Source: Lepidodermella squamata
Lineage: Eukaryota; Gastrotricha
Assembly: GCA_047495785.1 (NCBI GenBank)
Contig: JBLDXI010000054.1
Coordinates: forward strand, 496,001-560,000
Direction: 5' to 3'
Length of the DNA: 64,000 nt
Each line of letters starts with the position of its first letter. The stretch's first letter is position 1. A program made the translations under genes and the position numbers. The notes beneath the pieces were generated by a model, which made no database searches, was not told the DNA's origin, and saw only the letters and a program-made list of their open reading frames with translations. Below are positions 19,982 through 31,492 of this stretch, piece by piece.

Positions 19982-22278
19982 ATGGCAAAACAGCTGCGTG
20001 GCTTCGAACCTTGGCAGCTCGAAATATTATGCGACCACTTGGAAGAGTGGCAAAAGCGGAAATTCACTGATACAATGCAACGAAGAAAGGAGCTGAGAAA
20101 GCAGAGCTGTGTCCTTCAAAGGCAAAAGGCAAAAGACCAATACCGAGACCAATACAAATACAAGATCAAGGACAGCGGCTCCTGTCTTAAGACTTGTATT
20201 GGTCTTGGCCTTTATTTTTGGGTGGTCTTCCCATAGCCTTGAAGACCTGCGTGAAAATGGACACGCACGTGCTGAGCGGCATTAAGGCGCGCTGTGTACG
20301 CTATCGCGAACATCGCCATTGAACCAATAGCATTTCGTTATACGTTATAGTTACATGTCAGGGGTGGTTTTAGGCGCGCGAAGTTATCAGCCAATAGAAA
20401 AGCGACTACAATTTTAGACGCTCGCATCAGATTTGTGCAACCAATAGCGCTAGGACAATATACATAAACATTGTAAACATTAATTATTAGCCAATGTTTA
20501 CAGCTACAATTATAGAGAAGAACTGTTCAGATGCGCAACCAATAGCAATGCGTTTACCATTATAAGCTGAAATAGGGGCGAGCGCATTAAAGCTGCTCTC
20601 CAATTTGCCAACTACATATTAGGCGGAGACAAGATACAACTATAATCATTCTCCTAAAATGAGAGCAATACACTTAAAAAATGGGAAGTTAAGGTAATAC
20701 TGAAATTGAAAAATAATATGTTAAAATTAATACGAATTGTCATTTTTGACATTTAAACTACAACATCCATCGTCAGATGACCTGGAACTAGCAGTTAAAA
20801 CAAACATACATTTTAACCATTCTTTAGTCATATGCATATGCAAATGATTTACGCGGTTTAGATCAACCTCACTTTTTGGGGTGGTTTTCTGTTTTTTTGT
20901 CTAATAATCAATATTTATGAGTTTACCAACTATGTACGCGAGCAGTTCCAGTAAAATCTATCATAGTATTCAGATATTGTAAAGGTAATTGAAGTGTCAT
21001 GTGTTTAAGTGATGAAATTGTTTCTGTAACGTGAAGGTCTGGTCTTTGGTATTGGCCTTGGTCTCTCAAAATTCGGTATGCCTTGAAAGGGCCTTGGTAT
21101 TTGCATCAAAATAATTGTCCTGTCCTTGGTCTTGGTCTTTCGCAAAAATAATTTGAAGGACACACCTCTGTGAGAAAGTTCACCAATCTACTGTCGAAGA
21201 AAATAAACGAACGCGAGGCTCGGATTCGAACATGGTTCGATCACAAAATGGCGTCGAATGTATCCGAAGTAAGGGCAAAGAAACAGATTTTGCTTTCAAC
21301 AGCTCAATTCAACATTCTGCATGAGTGGTTTATGGGGAATCCTTATCCAAGTAAAGAAGAACGAGCGAAAATGTCAGCGAAAACTGGCTTGACTGTCTCT
21401 AAAATTGAACGCTGGCTGTGTTATCAACGTGAGTTAAGCAAACCACCTAACCGCCGGAAAAAGCAGAGATTCATTTTCACGCAAGAAAATCGCGATCTGT
21501 TGGAGAATGTAAGGAATGCAAATGCATCTATCAATTATGAAATGTTTTTTCTTTTCAGGAGTTCAAAGTGAACATCGCGCCGAATTCCCTTCGAAAAACT
21601 GAGCTAGCTGAAATAATTGGTTGTCCCAGAAGTTATGTTGTGGGATGGTTCAAGAGAAAACGAAAACAAACTGGAACTAAGCTGAAGAATTACGAGGCTT
21701 ATGATAAGGTATAACTTGTTTAATTCTGAAATCTTGAGCTTTGATCGTTGTTATTTTCTAAGATAAGTCTTATCAATGAGAGTGACGCCGATAAATTTCA
21801 AAAGGGAAGGTCATTCGAGCCTTGGCAGCTTGAGATTCTGAAAGAAGAACTTGCGAAGCCAACAAGACTCCACGCAAACCGTATTCTGGACATCGCTTCG
21901 AAGCTGGGAACAACCCCTCGCCGAGTTAGGCACTGGATGATGAGAAGGTGCGCTGGCAGCGCGAGAAAAAGTCTCGACCGCGTTAAACCTGTTATACCTG
22001 GTATCCAGAAGTTAACGCCTTCGCAACACTCAGCACTGAAACTCGTACTTGACAGAAATCGCTTCCCAACTAATGATGAAATCCAACAACTTGCTAGTAG
22101 CACGGGGCTTCCCTTTAAACGAGTCCGGCAATGGTTCCACACTCATCGTTACGACAAGCGGCTCGAGAAACAGCTAAATGTGATGGTGGCTTTGGACAAT
22201 GAAATATCCCACATAGCTTCACAGTTCGGTCTTCCAGAACCTGAGTTGTGCAAGATCTTCAATGAGCTTAGTTCTTAA
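19982..22278 (+). CDS. Tandem multi-homeodomain protein with atypical recognition helices
   Basis: Clear exons are about 21170-21508, 21559-21708 and 21763-22278, joining in phase; an N-terminal exon starts at ATG 19982. Five homeodomain-like units follow one another: a first (starts FEPWQLEILCDHLEEW, ends ARIRTWFDHKMA) split by a 1-kb insertion, then ones ending SKIERWLCYQRE, SYVVGWFKRKRK, RRVRHWMMRRCA and KRVRQWFHTHRY. A possible sixth remnant closes the protein. Helix-3 Trp48 is kept in all, but the position of Asn51, needed for base contact, is His, Tyr, Arg, Arg and Thr. Nematodes are known to have multi-homeodomain genes. The junction between the first two exons is unresolved. A nuclear role is likely; sequence-specific DNA binding by the classic mode is not. 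Confidence 0.72.
20108..21164. mobile_element. Terminal-inverted-repeat insertion splitting the first homeodomain
   Basis: The ends TGTGTCCTTCAAA (20108-20120) and TTTGAAGGACACA (21152-21164) are perfect 13-base inverted repeats. Next to both lie ACCAA/TTGGT-rich stretches. The interior has several CCAATAG motifs and no coding capacity. It sits between the two halves of the first homeodomain. No unambiguous target duplication is visible, so the class is open. Confidence 0.6.
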
Positions 22279-23160
22279 TCTAACGGCGAGATAATATCAC
22301 ACATAATAGATCTTTATCAGTGTCCTCTTGCTAACAATCACGAGGAAATACTCAGAATAACTCAATAAAGGCTATTGAAAAAAGAGGTTTGTGGACGTTT
22401 CGAACTCTGCCCTGGTTATCGGAACCCTGGTTTTCGGTGCCGTCCCGGATGGCCCGAACATTTATGCATAAGGTAAAACCGGCACCAATATTCGATTTCA
22501 GGCTGAGGGATATTAAACATAGAGCATGCACAGCACATTGCTATCCTGTCATCGCCGTTTCGCGCCCACTCTGCCCAGGGTTTTTTTATTTGTAACTTGT
22601 CAATCATGAAGGATCAACAATTTTTCATTAAAGATGTGCGTCAGCTTGGTTAGTGTGAATCTAAATATCCGGTGTACATGCAACTTTGAGTATGCAGTAA
22701 TTTTTTGAAAATAATTATAATATACAAGTTTATTGCTATTGATATCTGAATCTTGTTGAGTATAGAAAAAGGTTAGCTGCAAAATGACAGAAACACGATC
22801 ACAACTAATCTGTTGAGTATAATTCAATAATTCAATAATATTCCTGAAGCAAGAACGAAACCACGGTAGATATGCTAATATGGGCACAGCGTTAAAACAG
22901 CATTTCGCAGAATAGCCCATGCGACAAAACAGCGAAAAGTTACTAAAGATGCATCGTGTTATAGTGCTGTTGTGTCGCAAGAGGAAAAATCCGCTGCTCT
23001 GTCGCTTTTTCCGTTTGGGCATTTGCTGTTATGACGGTCTGTCGTGTTATGAGAAAGCGACTAAGCCCGATTATTCTATTGGTATTCTACATCAGAGATC
23101 AGAAAGGGCACTATGTAGTATTGAGTTTGGAGTGCCTATCTAAGAACTGGTTTTAAAGGA
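22279..23160. other. Intergenic repeat-like stretch
   Basis: A poly(A) signal AATAAA (22364-22369) closes the homeodomain gene. The part near 22548-22660 (CATCGCCGTTTC, then ACTTGTCAATC and the GTCAGCTTGGTTAGT area) resembles 36913-37030, upstream of LamG/EGF copy B, and so is a dispersed or segmental repeat. No exon was recognised. Confidence 0.5.
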
Positions 23161-23163
23161 ATG

Positions 23164-24180
23164 TCATGGGCGTACGATATTGAAATCAGCGCAGAAATCG
23201 TAGCATTTATTGTCTCGAATACAGCCGCATTTACGTGCTGGTCGGTAAACAAGATAGGTGTATTCAAAAATAGGTGGTAATGATCAACTTACCGAATTCG
23301 CACCTCGGTGGCCTGTAGGGCGGGACGCAAGTGCATTTATTCGGAGCAGTGCAACTTCCACCGTTCAAGCAAGGGTCGGAACATGTTGCTAGAAAGATAG
23401 GAAATATTTCAAACAAATAATGAAAAATCGGAAATACAAACGTGTTTGGCACGTCTCACCCGTGTAACCAGGTTGACAGGTGCAATTGTAGTTCGAGAGA
23501 CTAGTCATCGAAGCGGTGCAAGTATTTTGTGCGCAGGTGGGAGCACATGTAATACCTTGTAATGTACAGGTTCATCGAATTTATAGTACAATTACATTAG
23601 GATATTACTGTTAATGAGCTTGCACTGATCTCGCAGCGTTATGAGTTGGAAATTGTCGAGTGGCTTTTGGAAAAAAGAGAAACAAGCAACGCTCACTGGG
23701 CCAGCGTTACCTAGCATGAATCGGCTAACATTGAAAAGTAAGTTATAGACGCTATCCAATAGAAGCCATCGACTTACCGCGTCGCTGGCATATTCGGTGA
23801 GTTGATTGGTACGTTAAATCCAACAAAATATTTACCAGTGCAGAAAATAATCGAAGAGTTTGTAACACTGCTGTAAGACACAGCCAAGAACTGCCACGTT
23901 GTCACTGGGCAAGGTATTGTCACTCCTTGTGCCAGTCCTGTTGTACTACCCTCTCCGTAGCATTTGATGTAAGATGCATCGATTTGCAAACAACCTGCTC
24001 CCTTAAAGGTGCTGCTAAACTCGAAAAGTTGGCAGTTGTTATTCCTGCACGATGATTTAATCCATACACCGACTGTCCACGAGGAATATCCGTTGAATGT
24101 GCCATTGGAAACGTATACGTTGCTAGAATTGTCCAGTTGATTCGTGGCTTTGGCGCCAGCAATCGAATCACCGAATGGGC
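23164..24180 (-). pseudogene. LamG/EGF family copy A, 5'-truncated
   Basis: Five exon remnants correspond to exons 4-8 of the intact copy B: partial laminin-G/concanavalin-like domain (about 24180-23780), its C-terminal exon (about 23740-23630), EGF (about 23575-23462), EGF (about 23390-23293) and a last exon encoding CGCIRDNKCYDFCADFNIVR plus Pro and stop (23237-23164). Splice sites and phases look intact, but the domain begins abruptly at SPFGDS, where retrotransposon sequence is joined. No signal peptide, first LamG or first EGF is present, so I treat it as a 5'-truncated or chimeric gene. Confidence 0.72.
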
Positions 24181-24186
24181 TGAAAA

Positions 24187-24304
24187 TGTAGGAGCTGCCT
24201 TCTTCTTCTTCTTCCCGCCTTTACTGCCGGCCATCGTAAGAAGTAGGTAAGTAAGTGTACCGCTGCAGTAGCGCAAGCAGGAACACAAATACGCGTAAAA
24301 ACCT
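24187..24304 (-). mobile_element. 5'-end fragment of the non-LTR retrotransposon
   Basis: Read on the minus strand, it matches 56131-56250: 5' leader (GCGCTACTGCAGCGGTACAC), the ATG and the first codons MAGSKGGKKKKKAAPT. Similarity stops abruptly, straight into the LamG copy A exon. A 5' end without a 3' end is not the usual product of target-primed reverse transcription, so recombination or deletion is implied. Confidence 0.85.
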
Positions 24305-24852
24305 CAGAAAATTTAATATTCAATCGCAGATATTTAGATCATAAAAGATGTAAAAGTCAATTATCGGAAGGCTCGTATTTTTGTTGAAAATCGCCTTTCT
24401 ATTTATTGAAGTAGTGTGGATGATGTTTTTACGTCTCTGGGTACATGCAATATTGAGCTAGTCCGACTTTTCCCAAGTCAATCGATCAACAAAGCTACCC
24501 AACGCGGTATTATCGTCAACAAAAACGTGTTGCTAATTAGTCTGGTGCATAAATTAAGGCATTATTTTGTAGAAACCAACCGGTTAAAGATTTTTTTATG
24601 CCTGAAAAACGTGTTGCTAACGTGTCGTCAATACACATGTTTGACTGCTTCTCCCAATTTTTTCTCCTTAATTTCCAGTGGCTCATATTTTTTAATCTCG
24701 GCTTTTACGCGCTGAAAAATCGAAAGAAAAACCGAGCCCATCATAATTTATTAATTATACTCAAACCTCCATATTTGGATGCGTTCGATAATTCTCAGAA
24801 CGCTATTCCTTCAGGACTGCTTGGTACCGATGTATTCGTTCAGTAATTCAGA
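24305..24852. repeat. Repeat-like stretch with GTTGCTAAC/GTCGTCAA motifs
   Basis: AACGTGTTGCTAAC with following TCGTCAA occurs here (about 24523 and 24608) and again upstream of copy B (about 36402 and 36641). This suggests a dispersed repeat or a shared ancestral flank of the LamG/EGF copies. No exon was recognised. Confidence 0.4.
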
Positions 24853-24854
24853 TA

Positions 24855-25779
24855 CACTAGGTGGACAAAAAGATTAATACGGTACCAGCAATTATATTTG
24901 GGCGGCGTAGTTCTAGTAGGGATTCTTCTTTCATTCGGTAAATGACGATTCCTTATTCAGTTTTTTGCGCTCTATCTGCTGATATGCGACTCGAATATGT
25001 CCGGCTTTTCCGTTGGTCAAAAAGTTGGCAATTTACTTTTGCCAAATACCCTGTTTACCCCCATTTCAGCAGTTGTGAGAGGGGCTGGGCGATAGTAACA
25101 AGCAGCAACCCGCCTTGAAACAGCTGGGAATGTTGGAACTAGGCTTTTACTCGACAACACCAATACCAAGCAATCCTTGTTGTAGCTATTTTTGTAAAAA
25201 ACGCCCATTTGCCGGTGAGGGCGGTAAACCACGAGGGGTGGGACGAAACAGGGGGCTGATTTAGTTCGAATTGTGGGCTAGCGGAGCAAAAAATCTTTAG
25301 AAGTATGCTTAACCGTCACGGACAAGCATGTCTCAATGATTATGGGGACTCATTTTTCCCCTAAAACTTCCCTTATCGTCCCATCTTTAAGGGGTACCAT
25401 AAAGCCTCACCCTTTAATTGCATAAAATACCGCTCCTCAGTGAGTTACAGCCGTTGCAGGTGCCTCAAAATAACTAGAAGTGTAGGGTTCATACCCGCCT
25501 TGCATTTGCAGGTGATTTTTGACATGAGAAAATTTTCAGCTGGTGCCCAGCGCCTCACGAAACTGCTAAAATAGGGGTAAACAGGGAATTTGACAGAAGT
25601 CAGTTGTCAAACTTTTGACCAATGAAAGAGCTGGGCATACTCGAGTCGTATATCAGCAGATAGAAGGTAAAAAACTGAGTTAGACATGTCATTTACCGAA
25701 CGAAAGGGGAATGTCACCGATAATTATGCCATCCAAATATGATTTCAGGTACCGTATTAATCTTTTTGTCCACCTAGTG
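24855..25779. mobile_element. Long-arm foldback element with TA target duplications
   Basis: The outer 32 bases are perfect inverted repeats starting CACTAGGTGGACAAAAAGAT, flanked by TA on both sides (24853-24854 and 25780-25781). Behind them the arms stay recognisably inverted for over 200 bases (for example CGGTAAATGAC and TCTATCTGCTGATAT on both arms). The centre has no long open frame. It is a non-autonomous Tc1/mariner-like element. Confidence 0.88.
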
Positions 25780-25781
25780 TA

Positions 25782-26335
25782 TATTTTGGCCATACCTAAA
25801 TATGATGAGCAATAAGGAAGCACAAACTGCATGTTGATTAGCGCCGAGCACCTTCAGGCTAGGTTTTTCATTGCCACAGGCAGTGCTTTGGATTATATTT
25901 TTTTTTAGACTCTACTTTCACTTTCACATTTGAAATGATTGATTTACGCGGGGAAGCATTTTGATTTGATTGATTGTGATTCAGCCTTGGCGAAGCAATC
26001 GAAGAACTTGATTTCAAATTCGCCGTTATTTTATTAATTTCCTGCCATTCCGAAGCCCTCAGCTTCCTGAAAATCCCGATGTTTCGTGTTTCGCGATCTG
26101 TTGTGATTTATGAATGTCGATGATTTGATTTGATTGATTTAGTCCTGGAAAATTAGGACAATGATTTATTTCGATTGATTGAAGGTTGAAGGAGGTCCGT
26201 GATTTAAGCTGTAAATCAAATCAATTCAATCTAAAGCCCCGGCCGCTCGCTCTTCTCCGTTAATCGCTCTAAAATGACCAAACGAACCTTTCGTTTGTGA
26301 ACGAAGGCGCCCGTATGCGTAAAACAGCCGCTTTT
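25782..26335. other. Non-coding AT-rich stretch
   Basis: It is rich in TGATTTGATTGAT-like strings (25930-26220). No exon, RNA gene or terminal repeats were recognised. Confidence 0.4.
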
Positions 26336-26337
26336 TA

Positions 26338-26612
26338 CTCATCACCCTGTACATTCATGTGTACGCATTTAATAGTATTTTGTAGTCTAATATATTCTTG
26401 TACACGCGCATCTATGCGAATATAACTGTAAATTCTAAATTAATTTAGAATTTACAGTTATATTTACAGTTTAGTTTAGATTTACAGTTATATTCGCATA
26501 GATGTGCGTGTACAAGACTATATTAGACGTGTGTAAACAGTACGCGAGTGAGGAAAGCGCGCGCATTTGCCGCAGGTTTTTCATAGTGCGCGAGTTCTGA
26601 AACAGCCTGTTT
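26338..26612. mobile_element. DNA-element copy of the CAGGGTGTTTCAGA family (first copy)
   Basis: It ends GCGCGAGTTCTGAAACAGCC at about 26610 and carries GCGCGCGCATTTGCCGCAGG. Its left part holds a near-perfect palindrome (26395-26520: TTGTACACGCGCATCTATGC against its complement). A second copy lies in opposite orientation 90 bases further on, and a third near 31330-31490. Confidence 0.65.
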
Positions 26613-26701
26613 TTTTCTGAATTCAATTTATATTTGTCTATTAGTCACCAACATACAATAACAATACAATGAAATAACTTCCCGCCTGTCGAACAAGATA
26701 T

Positions 26702-26880
26702 ACAGGGTGTTTCAGAACTCGCGCACTATGAATAACCTGCGGCAAATGCGCGCGCTTTCCTTACTCGCGCACTGTTTACACTTATATTCACATAGATGCG
26801 CGTGCACTAGACTATACTAGGCTATACAATATGCGTACACATGAATGTACAGCACACATAATAGCACTGCCGTAGCTATT
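26702..26880. mobile_element. DNA-element copy of the CAGGGTGTTTCAGA family (second, inverted)
   Basis: It begins CAGGGTGTTTCAGAACTCGC after TA and continues with the complement of the GCCGCAGG / GCGCGCGC block of the first copy. It ends near the ACATGAATGTAC palindrome. The two copies face each other and could pair as a large hairpin. Confidence 0.65.
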
Positions 26881-27489
26881 TTCTGGCGAAAACCTTCGAG
26901 CCTTGATAAATTTGAGCTAAATTTCTATAAGTAACTTGTTTATTTCGAGGATGATGTCATGTTTTCCTGGAAAATGCTGATTGATTGGGCTCTCAAAGTG
27001 AAGGTTTCGAAAGAATTTCCCCTTTTACGTGGCTGGATATTTCAGAAACTCATGATTTCTGAGAAAATTCTGGTTTGACTTGATGTTGAATTTGTCGATA
27101 AATCGTCGATTGATTAGTCTCCTGCATTTGCATTGAAATTTCTTTCACGTTTCATGAATACAAGGCCCCGACTGCACAAGTTGAGAAAAAATGACGTAGT
27201 TTAAACCACTGGCGAATGTTCTACATCGAGTAAGGACAGGAAATCAAGGTTTGCAGTTCATTACGCGGAATTAACGTAGCAGTCTGATTTCGTGCATAAC
27301 TATGCGAAATTTCCACAAAATTAATGCCATGAAATCTAGGACAAAATGATGAAGGATAAAGAAATAAAAATTCGTGGCTGGAATTCTTAAAATATTCTGA
27401 AAACCCCAGAAAAAGAGAAAAATTGGCGTTTTCCAGCCTTCAGTCTCCTGCATCTCCGAAAAACCGAGGATGGTAATTGCATTTTTTCA
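26881..27489. other. Non-coding spacer
   Basis: AT-rich sequence before the satellite array. No exon or repeat boundary was recognised. Confidence 0.4.
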
Positions 27490-28880
27490 TTTCATTAAAC
27501 AGCCCAAGGGCTGCTCTACACGGCTGGTCAGAAGCGCCGAAAGTCTAACCACGTGAATCGCAAGGGGACGCAAGTCAAATTTCACAAAAAGGGTCGTAAA
27601 GAGGCCTTTTTGGTGAAAACGGGTCATCTTTGCGACCCTCCTTCTAGGAATCCCGTGGATGAATTCTTGATTTCTTGATATCTTCAGATAGCCCAAGATG
27701 TGCTCTACTATTCTGTCTGGTCGCGCCGAAAGTCTATCCACGGGATTCTTAACGAAATGCATGTCAAATGTCGCAATAATAACGTGGTAGAGAGGCAGTT
27801 TCCGGCTGCCAACGGGTCATCTTTGCGACCCTCCTTCTAGGAATCCCGTGGATGAATTCTTGATTTCTTGATATCTTCAGATAGCCCAAGATGTGCTCTA
27901 CTATTCTGTCTGGTCGCGCCGAAAGTCTATCCACGGGATTCTTAACGAAATGCATGTCAAATGTCGCAATAATAACGTGGTAGAGAGGCAGTTTCCGGCT
28001 GCCAACGGGTCATCTTTGCGACCCTCCTTCTAGGAATCCCGTGGATGAATTCTTGATTTCTTGATATCTTCAGATAGCCCAAGATGTGCTCTACTATTCT
28101 GTCTGGTCGCGCCGAAAGTCTATCCACGGGATTCTTAACGAAATGCATGTCAAATGTCGCAATAATAACGTGGTAGAGAGGCAGTTTCCGGCTGCCAACG
28201 GGTCATCTTTGCGACCCTCCTTCTAGGAATCCCGTGGATGAATTCTTGATTTCTTGATATCTTCAGATAGCCCAAGATGTGCTCTACTATTCTGTCTGGT
28301 CGCGCCGAAAGCCTATCCACGGAATTTGCAAAGAGACGAAAGTCAAATAATACAAAAAAACGTCGTAGAGTGGCCGTTTTTCGGCTGAAATGGGGTCAAC
28401 TTGGCGATCCTCTCTCTAGAAAACCCGTGGATGGAATTTTGATATCTTGGCATCGTTAGATAACCTGATAGCTACTCTACAAGGCTGGTCGTAAGCGCCG
28501 AAAGTCTATCCACAGAAATTGCGAGGGGACACAAGTCAAATGTCGCGATAGAGAGGCTGCTATTTGGGCCAACTTGGCGGCGTTTCTTCTCAACAACCCG
28601 TCGATAAATTGTTGATTTCTTGCTATCGTTAGATAGCCCAAGATGTGCTCTACAAAGCTGGTCCAAACCGCCGAAAGTCTAACCACGGGAATCACAAAGG
28701 GGCGCAAGTCAAATGTCGCAGTAAGGCCGCTTTTGGCTGAAATCGGATAAACTCAACGGCCCTCTTTCTTGAAAGCACGTGAATGGAGTTATTATTTCTT
28801 GGCATCGTTAGATAGCCTAAAACCTAATCCACAAGGCTGGTTGGAAGCGCCGAAAGTCTATCGTGGGATTGCTTTCATTA
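27490..28880. repeat. 193-base tandem satellite array
   Basis: GGGTCATCTTTGCGACCCTC recurs at 27621, 27814, 28007 and 28200, exactly 193 bases apart, and these central monomers are almost identical. Diverged monomers flank them to about 27490 and 28880, losing similarity outward. Minus-strand open frames of about 63 codons come with the repeat; nothing suggests they are genes. Confidence 0.92.
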
Positions 28881-29340
28881 GAGTGATTACAAATGAATTC
28901 AAATTTTTGAAGTCAAACCCACTAGTTGAAATAATTTTCATAATATCTGTTTTGCAAATTCGAAATTAACTAATAGCCGCATTAGGAAACTGTCCGCTTT
29001 GAGATTTTCTTCATCGGTCAAACGGCTTCCTAGATATTATTTTGCAAGAGGACGGCTTAATTCTTAGCGATATTCCCATTTCTGACTGCAGTAGCATTAC
29101 AGTATTATCGTGTTTGATATGCGTATGGCGCATATATCCGCTTGCATGCAATATAAAACGTATAACGCCATAACTGCACATTGTGTACGCATTACATTTC
29201 GTACACTCATAGCGGTGGTTGCGCTAACGATACCAGGAGTTACTAATTTCGCCCAGCGGTTAGGAGCAGACTGGATCGAATGTCCTAGGCGAAAAATTTG
29301 CGAAGATAGTCGTTTTTATACTACTTTTGTGACATTTCTA
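28881..29340. other. Spacer between the two opposed satellite arms
   Basis: No exon or repeat was recognised. It separates the forward 193-base array from its diverged inverted counterpart. Confidence 0.35.
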
Positions 29341-30420
29341 CATGAGATTCACCGTGGAAAGAACCGTTTGCTTAGTTCCCATCTGTAGGGCGTTTCCAGT
29401 GCTGTCCAACGATACCAAGGTATCAAAAATCCACCCAGTGGTTACAGCCGTTGATGGACCGAATGTCACCCGGTTGAGGGAAAAGTTGCATGTCGTGCAT
29501 ATCGTAGTATCGCCATTCCAAGACATTTTAAATTAGAAATCGTAATATGTGCGAGCGAATCGAGCTTAAATTTATTGCGGAATTATCCGCTGGCGAGACT
29601 CTAAGAAATTGATTCAAATCAAATTTTCCGCATGTGGTCTATCCTGTAGAGCAGGTCTTGAGCTGTTTAATGCAGTGGTTTTCAAATCCGGCCGCATACG
29701 GCCGGCAGAGGTCTGCCTATCTCTTGCATTGCGTGCGGCCGGTCGAAGGCATTAGTCCGGGATTTCACAAAATACAAAATGTGTACAAATTTCGAGCAAA
29801 ATTCCACGTATCCGGATGAAAAATAACCACAATTTTCAGAAATCTTCCCTATAAACTCGAAAACTCCGGTAAGGTCCTATTTTATCATTTCGAGCGGCCG
29901 GTTGAGGGTTCAAGAGGCAAAGCAGCCGGAAAGGTCGCCAGCCGACCGCCGTTTTTAGCCGGGACCCAGGAGTGTTAAGTCCACGGGGGACCAATGTCAT
30001 CCGGTTTGCGGGGAAATGTCCAGTTCACATCACACGTCGACAATATTTCGGGCCTCTTGCTTTGATGAACAAGCCTTGTAGAGCATGCGTTTGGCGTCTA
30101 ACGATACCAAGAAATCGTGAATCGACCAAGAAAAACAACCGTTCACATTCCCTGTGATACGGCTAAAGTTTTTCGAGCAGAAAAATCTAGGTTTGTTGAG
30201 AGTGTTTCGGGCTCTCTAACAGTAGCAAGAAATCGTAAATTCGCCTATTAGTTACATGTCCTTGAGTGCCCAAATGTCGCCAGGTTTGCCAGGCGAGTTA
30301 CCAGCTATGTAGAACAGGACGTTGGCTATCCAACAATACCAAGAAATCAAAAATCGATCCAGTGGTTCAAGCATTGTGACACCAAAATTGCGTCTCAAGA
30401 AAAATCTGAAAATCAGAACT
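29341..30420. repeat. Diverged, inverted copies of the 193-base satellite
   Basis: GTAGAGCATGCGT.. followed by TCTAACGATACCAAGAAATC (about 30077-30116) is the complement of the satellite's GATTTCTTG..GTGCTCTAC block. Related blocks occur near 29405, 30215 and 30330. They are much more diverged than the array at 27.6-28.3 kb. Confidence 0.65.
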
Positions 30421-31325
30421 TGTCGCTCTTGCAGCAAAACCTGCTGATTTTTCGTCTACTGTCCTCATTTACCAAACTATCCTCGAATACAAAAGTTCAG
30501 CCTACTATAAGACCTATTACTTTAGGCTGGTCTATTGTTAGATTAGATCTATCGACGCAATTTCGACGTCACTATGAATTTCCCCGAGAGAGTGAATGTC
30601 ACTCGGTTTGAGACAAAAACTACATTTTCGGCGCAGTTTTCCTTGCTGTTCTGAGACTTCATTAGCCGGCAGCTTTCAGGCGCACTGGTCCTATCCTGCG
30701 CAGAATTTTCAATGCATTCTAGCATTATAAAAAATTCGAATTTCCAGCCGATTAAAGCTTGATGACGTTCAAAGACTCTAAATGTATGATTTTGACTATT
30801 TTTAGAGATTTATGGGATCGTTGCAGATAACCCAGCCACAATAATTTTGTTCTCACCCTTGAGATTCATTCTCCTGATCCTCAACTCTTATTTTCAGCGG
30901 AAAAACTGCATCATCATCCCCGAAATTAACATGCTACACTAATTAATAACTCAATGCTGGAAAACTTAAATATCCCTCATTTTTTGAGCTGTAAAACAAG
31001 CCATCGCTTGAACTCATCTCATTTTGCCGTTATCTGGCGCCTTCAATGTTTCTCATCGTTTCAACATTTTACTGAACTGCCATCTAAAGGTGTCATACTA
31101 ATTATTCAGCTGCTCAGCGACGAATGTAAGCAACAAATCAAGTCCAATCGTCCCTTAAAAACTCGGTTTTTTCAAAGACCAGCCAATCAATAAATTGATT
31201 CTCTGGCAATCAGTTAATCAAGGGCCATGGCAAACGATAGTCTCAGAAAAAACCACGAAAATCAGAAAATCTTTCGTAAAAACCACGTCAAATTATTTAT
31301 GGTCGAAGAATAACGTGAAAAAGCT
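30421..31325. other. Non-coding spacer
   Basis: AT-rich, with small open frames and no recognisable domain or repeat boundary. Confidence 0.35.
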
Positions 31326-31329
31326 ATGC

Positions 31330-31492
31330 TGTAGTACTGATATGTGCCTGCAGTACATTCATGTTTAGTGTGCAGTGGTACTATGTATACTGTGTTGTGG
31401 GGTGTAAACAAAACAATGCGCGCGCTTTTCCCCGCGCGCGCATTTGCCGCAGGTTTTTAGTGTGCGCCATATCTGAAACACCCTGTACAAAG
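31330..31492. mobile_element. Third copy of the CAGGGTGTTTCAGA-type element
   Basis: It holds GTACATTCATG, CGCGCGCGCATTTGCCGCAG and ends ATATCTGAAACACCCTGTAC. It matches the copies at 26.3-26.9 kb and abuts the 3' end of a decayed retrotransposon. Confidence 0.6.

Noticed and set aside
27487-28148. Repeated 63-91-codon frames in the satellite
   Set aside because: They exist only because the 193-base monomer happens to lack stops in one frame; no family or signal.
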